From Hyphomicrobiales bacterium (GTDB lineage Bacteria; Pseudomonadota; Alphaproteobacteria; Rhizobiales; Beijerinckiaceae): DNA of 8,554 bases. Positions 1 to 6,203 of the stretch are shown in pieces. Position numbers and translations under genes: made by a program. Each line of letters begins with the position of its first letter. Within the stretch, counting starts at the first letter, position 1. Location: positions 1 to 8,554 of the forward strand of contig JAQGKM010000313.1 of the NCBI GenBank assembly GCA_028290125.1. Direction: 5' to 3'. A model generated the notes under the pieces. That model was not told where the DNA came from, ran no database searches, and was given only the letters and a program-made list of their open reading frames with translations.

Positions 1-967
1 CGAGGTTGCGCGCAAAGCCCGCCGCAAAGGCGAGACGCGAGAGCTCGAAGCCGCGCGCCGCGATGAAGTTGAGACGCGCGTCGAACCCGTCGAGCACGTC
101 CGAGAGATCGAGCTTCGTCGCCTTGGCAAGTTTGCGCAGCGCGGCCGAGGCGCTGTCGGGATCACCGCCGATGGCGAGGAAGCTTTCCAGCACGCTACGC
201 TTTTCAGCCGAGAACCCGGCGGCGCCCTGCGCGCCGGCCTGTTCGAGATACCGTTCGGCGATCTCGTTGGCCGAGCGTCCGCCGACGGAGGAAATGCCGG
301 CGATCGACAGCAGGTCCTGCACGAGCGCACGCGCGCCGGCGCGGTCGGCGCCCGCGAGCGCGGCGAGCACGCCCGAATGATCGGCGGAAGATGGTCCCGT
401 CTCGCGATCGAGAATGGCGGCGAGCGGCTTGCCCAGCGCGTGGCCGCGACGGATGCGGCGCAGCCAGACCGGCGGCAGTTCGAGCGCATCGAGCAGGCGC
501 GCAAACAGGCCCGCGTCGCCGATGCGCACGGAATATTTGCGTCCGGTCGCGCCTTCGGCGGCTTCGAGCGCCAGCGTCATCAGCTCGGCGTCGGCGGCCT
601 CGCGGTCGAGGCGTCCGAAACTCTCGAGACCGGCCTGGTGAAACTCGGCCGGACCGCCAGTCCGGAAGCGGAACACTGGCCCGAGATAGGAATGAGAGGC
701 GGCGCGGCCGGCGTCCGGCGAGGCGAGATAGGCCCGGCATACCGGGATCGTATATTCCGGCCGCAGGCAATATTCGGCGCCCGACGCGTCGGAGGTGAGG
801 TAGATGCGGCCGCGGATATCCTCGCCCGCCTGGTCGAGGAAGACGGAGGCCGGCTGCAGGATCGGCGGTTCGGTACGGGGGAAGCCGGCGGCGATCAGAT
901 GCGCCAGGACGGCCTCACGCCGTCCCGCCGCCTCGACCTGCTCCGCCGCCTGTCCGATCCTGTTCAC
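1..967 (-). CDS. hisZ: ATP phosphoribosyltransferase regulatory subunit HisZ (3' end outside window)
   Basis: HisZ is a catalytically inactive paralogue of histidyl-tRNA synthetase. In species with the short form of HisG it joins HisG to form the enzyme for the first step of histidine synthesis (ATP + PRPP) and carries histidine feedback control. I read 322 codons on the minus strand without a stop. Visible class II synthetase-like core: LRPEYTIPVCRAYL (residues 68-81), GPVFRFRTG followed by EFHQAGLESFG (96-118, the motif 2 region), then an acidic/alanine-rich helix DREAADAELMTLALEA (121-136). Family proteins are roughly 370-390 residues, so about 50-60 C-terminal residues are missing at the left edge. 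No ATG is available. I chose the GTG at 967-965 because GAGG lies 9 bases upstream; a TTG six codons further upstream is the alternative. hisG would be expected just beyond the left edge (inference). hisS is not directly upstream here, as the next gene is a cupin. Confidence 0.93.
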   Translation of the reverse strand, partial: MNRIGQAAEQVEAAGRREAVLAHLIAAGFPRTEPPILQPASVFLDQAGEDIRGRIYLTSDASGAEYCLRPEYTIPVCRAYLASPDAGRAASHSYLGPVFRFRTGGPAEFHQAGLESFGRLDREAADAELMTLALEAAEGATGRKYSVRIGDAGLFARLLDALELPPVWLRRIRRGHALGKPLAAILDRETGPSSADHSGVLAALAGADRAGARALVQDLLSIAGISSVGGRSANEIAERYLEQAGAQGAAGFSAEKRSVLESFLAIGGDPDSASAALRKLAKATKLDLSDVLDGFDARLNFIAARGFELSRLAFAAGFARNL

Positions 968-1000
968 GTCCCAGATCCTCAATTTCCACAAAAATCGCCC

Positions 1001-1015
1001 CGCTTGTAGCAAGCG
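1001..1015 (-). terminator. Short hairpin between cupin gene and hisZ, possible weak terminator
   Basis: A perfect 6-bp inverted repeat, CGCTTG-TAG-CAAGCG, lies in the 103-base gap between the cupin stop and the hisZ start. On the minus strand the stem is followed by GGGCGATTTTT, so a T run begins about five bases after the stem. That is poorer than a standard intrinsic terminator. It could end the cupin transcript, act as a leader structure for hisZ, or be incidental. I saw no convincing hisZ promoter in this gap. Confidence 0.3.
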
Positions 1016-1070
1016 CAGGTTAAGGATGCGACGTGTTTTGGGGAAATAAGTGAACGGAGCGTGACGGGGC

Positions 1071-1589
1071 TCACTTGTGCCCCGACGCCTCCTCGCCACG
1101 CTTCACCGGTTCGCCGATGCCCAGCGGCTCGGCGTCGACCAGCACGAAGGCCATGCGGCAGACGTCCGGGCCCTTGTTGCGCCAGGCATGGTAGGTGCCG
1201 CGCTGGATCATCACGTCGCCCGGTCCCATCGTGACCTTGTCGTCGCCGTCGAGGTCCATCTCGATCTCGCCCGACAGGATGATGATGTAGTCGATGGTTT
1301 CGGTGCGGTGGCGGCGCGGGGTGTTGCCGGGCGGATATTCGGCGATCATGAAGCGGGTGCCCCGCTCCGGCGGGTAGGTCCCGAGCATCCGCGCGCCCAT
1401 GTCCTCGGCGTCGTCGCCGACCGGCATCGCCGCCGGGGCGTCGTCCGTGCACCAGACCAGGGTCGAGTATTGTCCCGGCCGCGACGATTTGATGTTGGTG
1501 GCCGGCGCGTCGATCAGCACCTTGGCCACGCCATTGGAATCGTGGCCCGTGACGATGCGGCGAATGACCTGCGGCTTGCGCTCGTTCAT
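1071..1589 (-). CDS. Single-domain cupin protein, function unknown
   Basis: A 172-residue protein with one conserved beta-barrel (cupin) domain. Cupin motif 1 is seen as PGNTPRRHRTETIDYIIILSG (about residues 87-106). It has a metal-ligand type His94 and Glu97, but Thr replaces the second His of the usual HxH. Motif 2 is GPGDVMIQRGTYHAWRN (122-138), with His134 as the likely third ligand. With only two histidines and one glutamate in the usual places, metal binding is plausible but not certain. No signal peptide or membrane segment is seen, so it is probably cytoplasmic. The ATG at 1589 is chosen because GGGAGG lies 7 bases upstream. The frame stays open further upstream, but that part has biased arginine-rich sequence and crosses the rpmH promoter. 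The gene stands alone and diverges from rpmH. The family is clear, but the substrate cannot be told from the sequence. Confidence 0.86.
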   Translation of the reverse strand: MNERKPQVIRRIVTGHDSNGVAKVLIDAPATNIKSSRPGQYSTLVWCTDDAPAAMPVGDDAEDMGARMLGTYPPERGTRFMIAEYPPGNTPRRHRTETIDYIIILSGEIEMDLDGDDKVTMGPGDVMIQRGTYHAWRNKGPDVCRMAFVLVDAEPLGIGEPVKRGEEASGHK

Positions 1590-1696
1590 GCTATGCCCTC
1601 CCTGTGCGTCGCCCGCTTGCGGGGCGATCGTCTGGAGCGCAGTGTCGCATGGCTGTCTCGCAGGGCGAAAGCCCCTGTTGAAGACGCGATCCTCAA
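1590..1696 (-). other. Leader/upstream region of the cupin gene
   Basis: This non-coding stretch separates the cupin start from the rpmH promoter. It contains two possible hairpins. One is TCGCCC-GCTTGCG-GGGCGA at 1609-1627, just upstream of the cupin ribosome site. The other is CAGGGC-GAAA-GCCCCTG at 1661-1677, with a GAAA loop (forward strand) and one bulged C. The cupin promoter should be here or slightly to the right on the minus strand, but I could not find a good -35/-10 pair (TTGAGG, read on the minus strand at 1696-1691, has no partner). Confidence 0.3.
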
Positions 1697-1726
1697 TTGA
1701 CTTCGCCGCAGCTCTGCCCCTATAAG
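1697..1726 (+). promoter_or_regulatory. Sigma70-type promoter for the rpmH-rnpA-yidC-yihA operon
   Basis: TTGACT at 1697-1702 and TATAAG at 1721-1726 each match the sigma70 consensus at five of six positions, separated by 18 bases. Transcription would start near 1733, giving a leader of about 150 bases before the rpmH GTG codon. This is the best promoter-like sequence in the window, and it lies where a ribosomal-protein operon would need one. Confidence 0.7.
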
Positions 1727-1732
1727 CGCGCC

Positions 1733-1886
1733 AGCGAATTCGGCACGCGCCGACGTCGTTCCTCTTTGCATGCCGCCCCGAGCGGTGAGGCGGATGGAAT
1801 CGGCGGCTGCCTTGACCCATTTGGAAAGCCCAAAGGCCTGACGAAACAGGCGGCTGCGGCGTTCCCACTTAAACCGGAGCAGACCC
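1733..1886 (+). other. Predicted 5' leader of rpmH mRNA
   Basis: If the promoter at 1697-1726 is used, the mRNA has a leader of about 154 bases. It carries a small hairpin GCCTG-ACGAAA-CAGGC at 1836-1851 and the 9-base direct repeat GGCGGCTGC at 1802-1810 and 1849-1857. The end carries the rpmH ribosome site GGAG at 1876-1879. No known riboswitch or protein-binding leader is recognised. Confidence 0.4.
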
Positions 1887-2021
1887 GTGAAGCGGACTTA
1901 CCAACCCTCCAAGATCGTGCGCAAGCGTCGCCACGGCTTCCGCAGCCGCATGGCAACCGTCGGCGGCCGTCGCGTCATCGCGGCCCGTCGCGCTCGCGGC
2001 CGCAAGCGCCTCTCGGCCTGA
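1887..2021 (+). CDS. rpmH: 50S ribosomal protein L34
   Basis: A 44-residue, highly basic protein with the full L34 sequence pattern: MKRTYQPSKIVRKRRHGFRS at the start, then RMATVGGRRVIAARRARGRK and a short end RLSA. L34 is a late-assembling component of the large ribosomal subunit that contacts 23S rRNA. The start is GTG at 1887 with GGAG at 1876-1879, 7 bases upstream. The length equals the usual 44 residues of the proteobacterial family. It is the first gene of the rpmH-rnpA-yidC-yihA cluster, with a 40-base gap to rnpA. Confidence 0.98.
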   Translation: MKRTYQPSKIVRKRRHGFRSRMATVGGRRVIAARRARGRKRLSA

Positions 2022-2029
2022 TTTGGGCC

Positions 2030-2046
2030 TGCGCGGGTCTCGCGCA
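2030..2046 (+). other. Intercistronic hairpin between rpmH and rnpA
   Basis: TGCGCG-GGTCT-CGCGCA forms a perfect 6-bp stem with a 5-base loop. It begins 9 bases after the rpmH stop and ends 2 bases before the rnpA ribosome site (GGGAG, 2049-2053). There is no T run, so a terminator is unlikely. Processing, mRNA stability, or tuning of the large difference in L34 and RnpA yields are possible roles (inference). Confidence 0.3.
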
Positions 2047-2061
2047 ACGGGAGCCCGGCCC

Positions 2062-2544
2062 ATGGACAACAAAGCCATGAACGGCCAAGCAGGCGACAGC
2101 CGAGACCTTGAGAATATTAGCCCGGCGGCGTCGCACACGCGCCGCGGGGTTGAGCCTGCGGCCTTCGCCCGGCTCAAGGAACGGTCCGAGTTTCTCGCCG
2201 TCGCCAAGGGGGCCCGCATGCACGAGCCCGCCTTCACGCTTCAGGCGATCGTCCGCAAGGCGGATGGTCCGGACCGGCGCTTCGGCCTCACCGTCACCAA
2301 GAAGACCGGCAATTCCGTCGTGCGCAACCGCATCCGGCGGCGGCTGCGCGAGGCGTTGCGCGTGTCCGGCCTTGCGCGCGACGAAGTGGCGGATGGCGCA
2401 GCCCATGATTATGTGATCGTTGCCCGGCGGGAGACGCTCGCGCGTCCGTTCGCCAGTCTGAAAGACGATGTCGCCCGCGCGGTGAAGCGCATCGACAGGC
2501 GGCTCGCCGCACAAACGGCCCCTCCCCGCAAGACCGCCGACTGA
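2062..2544 (+). CDS. rnpA: Ribonuclease P protein component
   Basis: RnpA is the basic protein subunit of RNase P. It binds the RNA subunit and the 5' leader of precursor tRNAs, helping 5' maturation. The 160-residue product has the typical start of the fold, FARLKERSEFLAVAKGARMH (35-54). It also has the diagnostic basic RNR box TGNSVVRNRIRRRLREAL (82-99), followed by DYVIVARR (116-123) and a basic C-terminal helix. The core begins near residue 35, so there is an N-terminal extension of about 34 residues without recognised motif, making the protein longer than the usual 110-130. ATG at 2062 is supported by GGGAG 8 bases upstream. An internal ATG at 2077 would remove only five residues. It is followed after 53 bases by yidC. 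Confidence 0.94.
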   Translation: MDNKAMNGQAGDSRDLENISPAASHTRRGVEPAAFARLKERSEFLAVAKGARMHEPAFTLQAIVRKADGPDRRFGLTVTKKTGNSVVRNRIRRRLREALRVSGLARDEVADGAAHDYVIVARRETLARPFASLKDDVARAVKRIDRRLAAQTAPPRKTAD

Positions 2545-2597
2545 TCCGACGACTTCCGTCCCAAGCATTCTCCAAAAAGAAGACACCAGGCCAAGAC

Positions 2598-4445
2598 ATG
2601 ACCAGCGAACAAAAGAACCTTTTCCTCGCCATTGGCCTGTCGCTCGTCGTGCTGCTCGGGTGGAATTATTTCTACGGCGCGCCCAAGATGGATGCGGCGC
2701 GGCAGGCCTCCCAGTCGGCGACCCAGCAGTCGACGCAGGCCTCGCCGCCCAACGCCGTGACCGGCGCGTCGCCCGCCGCCAATCCTGAAAACCCCGGCCT
2801 CGCCACGACGCCCGGCGCGCCCGCCGAACCGGCGCAGATCCTGCGCACGCGCGAGCAGGCGCTCGCCCTCTCGCCGCGCATCGCCATCGACACGCCGGCG
2901 CTCACCGGCTCGATCGCCCTCCGGGGCGGCCGCGTCGACGACGTGTCGCTGAAGAACTATCGCGAGACGATCGACCCGAAGAGCCCGATGATCGTGCTGC
3001 TCTCGCCGCTCGGTTCGCAGAATCCCTATTACGCCGAGACTGGCTACGTCGGTGCGCCGGGCGCCAATGTCGCGCTGCCCAACGCCAATACGGTGTGGAC
3101 CGCGAGCGCGCAGAAGCTGACGCCCGCGACGCCCGTCGAACTGACCTGGGACAACGGTCAGGGCCTCCTGTTCAAGCGCACGATCTCGATCGACGACCGC
3201 TACATGTTCTCGATCAAGGAGAGCGTCGAGAACAAGAGCGCGCAGGCCGCCTCGCTGTTTCCCTATGCGCTGATCTCGCGCCACGGCAAGCCGAAGACGG
3301 ACGGCTACGCCGTGCTGCACGAAGGCCTGCTCGGCATCGTCGGCGACTCGCGCATCATCGAACTCACCTATGACGGCGTCGAGAAGGAAACCAAGTCGAC
3401 CAAGCTCGTCGAGGGCACGGCCGGCTGGCTCGGCTTCACCGACAAATATTGGGCGACCGCGATCGTCCCGGCGCAGGACGAGCCCTTCAAGGGCCGCTTC
3501 TCGGCCAATGGCCCTGCGGGCGCCAACCGCATCTACCAGACCGATCTGCTCGAAGACGTCCACACGATCGCGCCCGGCGCCAGCGCCGACGTGACGACGA
3601 CGCGCCTGTTCGCGGGCGCGAAGGAAATCCAGGCGATCGACGGTTATCAGGCGCAGTACGGCATCAAGAATTTCGACCTGATGATCGATTGGGGCTGGTT
3701 CTATTTCATCACCAAGCCGCTCTTCAAGCTGATCGACCTGATCTACAAATGGGTCGGCAATTTCGGCGTCGCGATCCTGATCGTCACGGTCATCGTGAAG
3801 GCCGTGTTCTTCCCGCTCGCCAATCGCTCCTATCTTTCGATGGCGAAGATGAAGGCCGCGCAGCCGGAGATGACGCTGATCCGCGAGCGCTTCGCCGACG
3901 ACAAGCAGAAGCAGCAGCAGGAGCTGATGGAGCTCTACCGCCGCGAGAAGATCAATCCGGTGGCCGGCTGTCTTCCCGTCGTCGTGCAGATCCCGGTGTT
4001 CTTCGCGCTCTACAAGGTGATCTTCATCACGCTGGAAATGCGCCATGCGCCGTTCTTCGGCTGGATCCACGATCTTTCGGCGCCGGACCCGACGAACATC
4101 TTCAACCTGTTTGGCCTCATCCCGCTCGATCCGACGCAGTTGCCGATGATCGGCCACTTCCTCGCCATCGGCATCTGGCCGCTGGTCATGGGCGTGTCGA
4201 TGTTCATCCAGATGAAGATGAATCCGGAGCCGACCGATCCGGTGCAGAAGACGATGTTCACCTGGATGCCCGTGCTGTTCACCTTCATGCTCGGCACCTT
4301 CCCGGCCGGCCTCGTCATCTACTGGACGTGGAACAACCTGCTCTCGGTGACGCCGCAATATTTCATCATGAAGCGCGCCGGCGTGAAGGTCGAACTCTGG
4401 GACAATCTCTCGGGGTTGCTCGGCGGCAAGAAGGCAGCGAGCTGA
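2598..4445 (+). CDS. yidC: Membrane protein insertase YidC
   Basis: YidC (Oxa1/Alb3 family) inserts and folds inner-membrane proteins, alone or with SecYEG. The 615-residue product has the Gram-negative layout. An N-terminal membrane anchor lies at about residues 7-26 (NLFLAIGLSLVVLLGWNYFY). A flexible Ala/Gln/Ser/Thr/Pro linker (about 33-75) is followed by a large periplasmic beta domain (about 90-350). The conserved insertase core starts near 365. The core includes the cytoplasmic helical hairpin AKMKAAQPEMTLIRERFADD (about 415-435), REKINPVAGCLPVVVQIPVF and later membrane helices. The positive residue of the hydrophilic groove (Arg366 in E. coli) corresponds here to Lys401 in VTVIVKAVFFPL. 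The C-terminal tail is short and basic (GGKKAAS). The ribosome site is weak (AGG about 9 bases upstream), but the N-terminal sequence fits the anchor well. It lies in the rpmH operon. Confidence 0.97.
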   Translation: MTSEQKNLFLAIGLSLVVLLGWNYFYGAPKMDAARQASQSATQQSTQASPPNAVTGASPAANPENPGLATTPGAPAEPAQILRTREQALALSPRIAIDTPALTGSIALRGGRVDDVSLKNYRETIDPKSPMIVLLSPLGSQNPYYAETGYVGAPGANVALPNANTVWTASAQKLTPATPVELTWDNGQGLLFKRTISIDDRYMFSIKESVENKSAQAASLFPYALISRHGKPKTDGYAVLHEGLLGIVGDSRIIELTYDGVEKETKSTKLVEGTAGWLGFTDKYWATAIVPAQDEPFKGRFSANGPAGANRIYQTDLLEDVHTIAPGASADVTTTRLFAGAKEIQAIDGYQAQYGIKNFDLMIDWGWFYFITKPLFKLIDLIYKWVGNFGVAILIVTVIVKAVFFPLANRSYLSMAKMKAAQPEMTLIRERFADDKQKQQQELMELYRREKINPVAGCLPVVVQIPVFFALYKVIFITLEMRHAPFFGWIHDLSAPDPTNIFNLFGLIPLDPTQLPMIGHFLAIGIWPLVMGVSMFIQMKMNPEPTDPVQKTMFTWMPVLFTFMLGTFPAGLVIYWTWNNLLSVTPQYFIMKRAGVKVELWDNLSGLLGGKKAAS

Positions 4446-4454
4446 CAGGCTCCC

Positions 4455-4479
4455 CGCGCGCGGACATGATCCGCGCGCG
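4455..4479 (+). other. Perfect 10-bp hairpin between yidC and yihA
   Basis: CGCGCGCGGA, loop CATGA, TCCGCGCGCG is a perfect inverted repeat in the 52-base gap between yidC and yihA, with no T run after it. An intrinsic terminator is therefore unlikely. It may protect the 3' end of the upstream mRNA segment or reduce read-through into yihA (inference). The loop contains the ATG of an 11-codon ORF that ends at TGA 4499-4501, overlapping the yihA start codon. Confidence 0.5.
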
Positions 4480-4497
4480 TCACGCAAAGGGACGATC

Positions 4498-5163
4498 ATG
4501 AGCACGACCGATCCCGACGATCTGCACGAGCGCGGACGCAAGCTTTTCGCCGGCAATTGCGAATTCATCTGGGCCGCCGCCAAGATCGACGGCCTGCCGC
4601 CGATGGGGCCGACGGAAGTGGCATTCGCCGGACGCTCCAACGTCGGCAAGTCGTCGCTCCTCAATGCGCTGACGGGCCGCAAGGCGCTGGCGCGCACATC
4701 GAACACGCCCGGCCGCACGCAGCAGCTGAATTTCTTCACGGTGGGCGACCCCGGCTCCGAGCCGATGCGGCTCGTGGACATGCCGGGCTACGGTTTCGCC
4801 GCCGTGTCGAAGGAGAAGATCTCGACCTGGACGCAGCTGATGCACGCCTACCTGCGTGGCCGGGCCTCGCTGGCGCGCGTCTTCGTGCTCGTCGACGGCC
4901 GTCACGGCCTGAAGCCGCCCGACACGGAGATGTTCGACCTGCTGGACTCTTCAGCCATGTCCTACCAGGTCGTGCTGACCAAGAAGGACGAAGTGAAGAA
5001 GTCCGAAATCGAGGCCCGGCTCGACGGCGTCCGCGCCGGCCTCGCCAAACGCCCGGCCGCGCATCCCGACGTGCTGTTCACCTCGTCGGAAACCGGCGAA
5101 GGCATCGGCGAATTACGCGAGGGCATCGCGCGGCTGCTGAAAGAACGTGGCGTGACGTTCTAG
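4498..5163 (+). CDS. yihA: Ribosome biogenesis GTP-binding protein YihA/YsxC (EngB)
   Basis: A TRAFAC-class GTPase needed for assembly of the 50S ribosomal subunit. The 221-residue product carries all G motifs: G1 GRSNVGKS (45-52), the switch I threonine region NTPGRTQQLNFF, G3 DMPG (94-97) followed by YGFA, G4 TKKDE (161-165) and G5 SSETG (196-200). The N-terminal FAGNCEFIWAAAKIDGLPPM is typical of the family. No extra domain is present and length is usual. The ATG at 4498 has AGGGA about 6 bases upstream. It is last in the rpmH cluster; a palindromic repeat follows within a few bases of the stop. Its place next to rpmH and rnpA links it to translation-machinery production. Confidence 0.97.
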   Translation: MSTTDPDDLHERGRKLFAGNCEFIWAAAKIDGLPPMGPTEVAFAGRSNVGKSSLLNALTGRKALARTSNTPGRTQQLNFFTVGDPGSEPMRLVDMPGYGFAAVSKEKISTWTQLMHAYLRGRASLARVFVLVDGRHGLKPPDTEMFDLLDSSAMSYQVVLTKKDEVKKSEIEARLDGVRAGLAKRPAAHPDVLFTSSETGEGIGELREGIARLLKERGVTF

Positions 5164-5166
5164 CGT

Positions 5167-5178
5167 CGTCATTGCAAG
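5167..5178 (+). repeat. Partial copy of the outer arm of the following palindromic repeat
   Basis: CGTCATTGCAAG at 5167-5178 matches the outer arm CGTCATTGCGAG of the full element (5186-5197) at 11 of 12 positions. It starts four bases after the yihA stop. It could be a remnant of a second, decayed copy or of a tandem insertion. With only 12 bases, chance cannot be fully excluded. Confidence 0.45.
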
Positions 5179-5185
5179 GTAGCAC

Positions 5186-5263
5186 CGTCATTGCGAGCGA
5201 AGCGAAGCAATCCATCTAGCGGCAGCCATGGATTGCCGCGTCGCTGCGCTCCTCGCAATGACG
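5186..5263. repeat. Extragenic palindromic repeat (REP-like, CGTCATTGCGAG family)
   Basis: The left arm starts CGTCATTGCGAG (5186-5197) and ends GCAATCCAT (5207-5215). The right arm is its inverse, ATGGATTGC (5228-5236) to CTCGCAATGACG (5252-5263). Between the outer 12 bp and inner 9 bp, both arms have AGCG-rich sequence of unequal length, and the loop is about 12 bases. This arrangement is, from general knowledge, common in many copies in intergenic regions of Hyphomicrobiales genomes such as Bradyrhizobium relatives. As RNA it would form a long imperfect hairpin and could limit read-through from yihA into argB. It encodes no transposase, so any movement would be in trans. Confidence 0.85.
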
Positions 5264-5272
5264 AGGCCCATG

Positions 5273-5299
5273 TTGAGAGTGCCCCATCAACCCGATACA
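5273..5299 (+). promoter_or_regulatory. Weak candidate promoter for argB
   Basis: TTGAGA (5273-5278) and GATACA (5294-5299) are spaced 15 bases apart, upstream of the argB ribosome site. The -35 is four of six and the -10 three of six, and the spacing is short. I list it only because the repeat between yihA and argB makes an independent argB promoter likely. Confidence 0.2.
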
Positions 5300-5332
5300 A
5301 GGCGGGCGCACCTTCGCGATGAGGACGATGCG

Positions 5333-6199
5333 ATGACCGAGACGCCCAAAGGCACCCCGCAGGAACAGGCCGCGATCCTGATGCAGGCGCTGCCGCACAT
5401 GCTGCGCTACGACGAGACCATCATCGTCGTGAAATACGGCGGGCACGCCATGGGCGACGAAGAGGTCGCGCGCTCCTTCGCCAAGGACATGGTCCTGCTC
5501 GAGCAATCTGGTGTGAACCCGGTCGTGGTGCACGGCGGCGGACCGCAGATCGGCGCCATGCTGAAGAAGCTCGGCATCAAGTCGGAGTTCTCGTCAGGCC
5601 TGCGCATCACAGATCGCGAGACGGTCGAAGTGGTCGAGATGGTGCTGGCCGGTTCGATCAACAAGCAGATCGTCGGCTTCATCAACGCCGAGGGCGGCCG
5701 CGCCATCGGCCTGTGTGGCAAGGACGGCAACATGGTCCTGGCCCGCAAGGTGACAGACGCCGCGGTCGATCTCGGTTTCGTTGGCGAGCCCGAGAAGGTC
5801 GACGCCACGGTGCTCGAACAGGTGCTCGGCCGCGAACTGATCCCGGTGCTGGCGCCCATCGCCATGGGGGCCGACGGCGAGACCTACAATGTCAACGCCG
5901 ACACGTTCGCCGGCGCCATCGCCGGCGCACTCGGCGCCAAGCGCCTGCTGTTCCTGACCGACGTGCCCGGCGTGCTCGACAAGGACCGGAACCTGATCAA
6001 GCAACTGAAAGTTAATGACATCCGTCGCCTGATAGCAGACGGCACAATCACCGGGGGGATGATTCCCAAGGTGGAGACATGCATTTATGCGCTCGAACAG
6101 GGCGTGGAAGGCGTCGTGATCCTCGACGGCAAGGCGCCGCATGCGGTGCTTGTCGAACTGCTGACGGACCACGGCGCGGGAACACTGATCACGAGGTAG
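5333..6199 (+). CDS. argB: Acetylglutamate kinase
   Basis: ArgB phosphorylates N-acetylglutamate with ATP, the second step of arginine synthesis, in the cytoplasm. The 288-residue product shows the amino-acid kinase fold. It has VVKYGGHAMG with catalytic-type Lys34, VVVHGGGPQIG (His67-Gly70), FSSGLRITD with substrate-binding Arg91, and YNVNADTFAGAIA with Asn186 and Asp190 at positions matching E. coli Asn158 and Asp162. It also has FLTDVPGVLDKD and GGMIPKVE with Lys246 matching E. coli Lys217. An N-terminal helix (QEQAAILMQALPHMLRYDE) precedes the kinase core, a feature of the hexameric, arginine-inhibited type, so feedback inhibition is expected (inference). ATG 5333 has GAGG 8 bases upstream. 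An in-frame ATG at 5228 is rejected because it lies inside the palindromic repeat. The phosphatase gene follows after four bases and may be co-translated. Confidence 0.97.
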   Translation: MTETPKGTPQEQAAILMQALPHMLRYDETIIVVKYGGHAMGDEEVARSFAKDMVLLEQSGVNPVVVHGGGPQIGAMLKKLGIKSEFSSGLRITDRETVEVVEMVLAGSINKQIVGFINAEGGRAIGLCGKDGNMVLARKVTDAAVDLGFVGEPEKVDATVLEQVLGRELIPVLAPIAMGADGETYNVNADTFAGAIAGALGAKRLLFLTDVPGVLDKDRNLIKQLKVNDIRRLIADGTITGGMIPKVETCIYALEQGVEGVVILDGKAPHAVLVELLTDHGAGTLITR

Positions 6200-6203
6200 A
6201 GCC

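Noticed and set aside
982..990. Possible DnaA box (ATTTCCACA) near hisZ
   Set aside because: It matches the consensus TTATCCACA at only 7 of 9 positions, is single, and no origin-type AT-rich region or dnaA is near. In Alphaproteobacteria the rpmH region is not usually the origin.
377..1009. 210-codon forward frame across the hisZ region
   Set aside because: It is antisense to hisZ, whose minus-strand translation shows a continuous family match.
1812..1840. TTGACC at 1812-1817 as a second rpmH promoter
   Set aside because: No -10-like sequence is found at 16-18 bases downstream (GGCCTG region).
1590..1868. N-terminal extension of the cupin gene up to an ATG at 1868
   Set aside because: The good ribosome site is at the 1589 start. 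The extension would be Arg/Pro-rich and would cross the rpmH promoter and leader.
2023..2061. TTG start for rnpA at 2023
   Set aside because: The ATG at 2062 has a good ribosome site 8 bases upstream; the TTG begins two bases after the rpmH stop without one.
3449..4501. 350-codon forward frame inside yidC
   Set aside because: It is a shifted-frame shadow of yidC with Arg/Asp/Pro-rich product. Only its last 11 codons, after yidC, are discussed as a possible leader ORF.
2409..4781. 790-codon open frame antisense to yidC
   Set aside because: It runs opposite to yidC and the yihA start, and its product is low-complexity, rich in Arg, His, Asp and Glu. This is typical of the antisense frame of a GC-rich gene. 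yidC itself is certain by homology.
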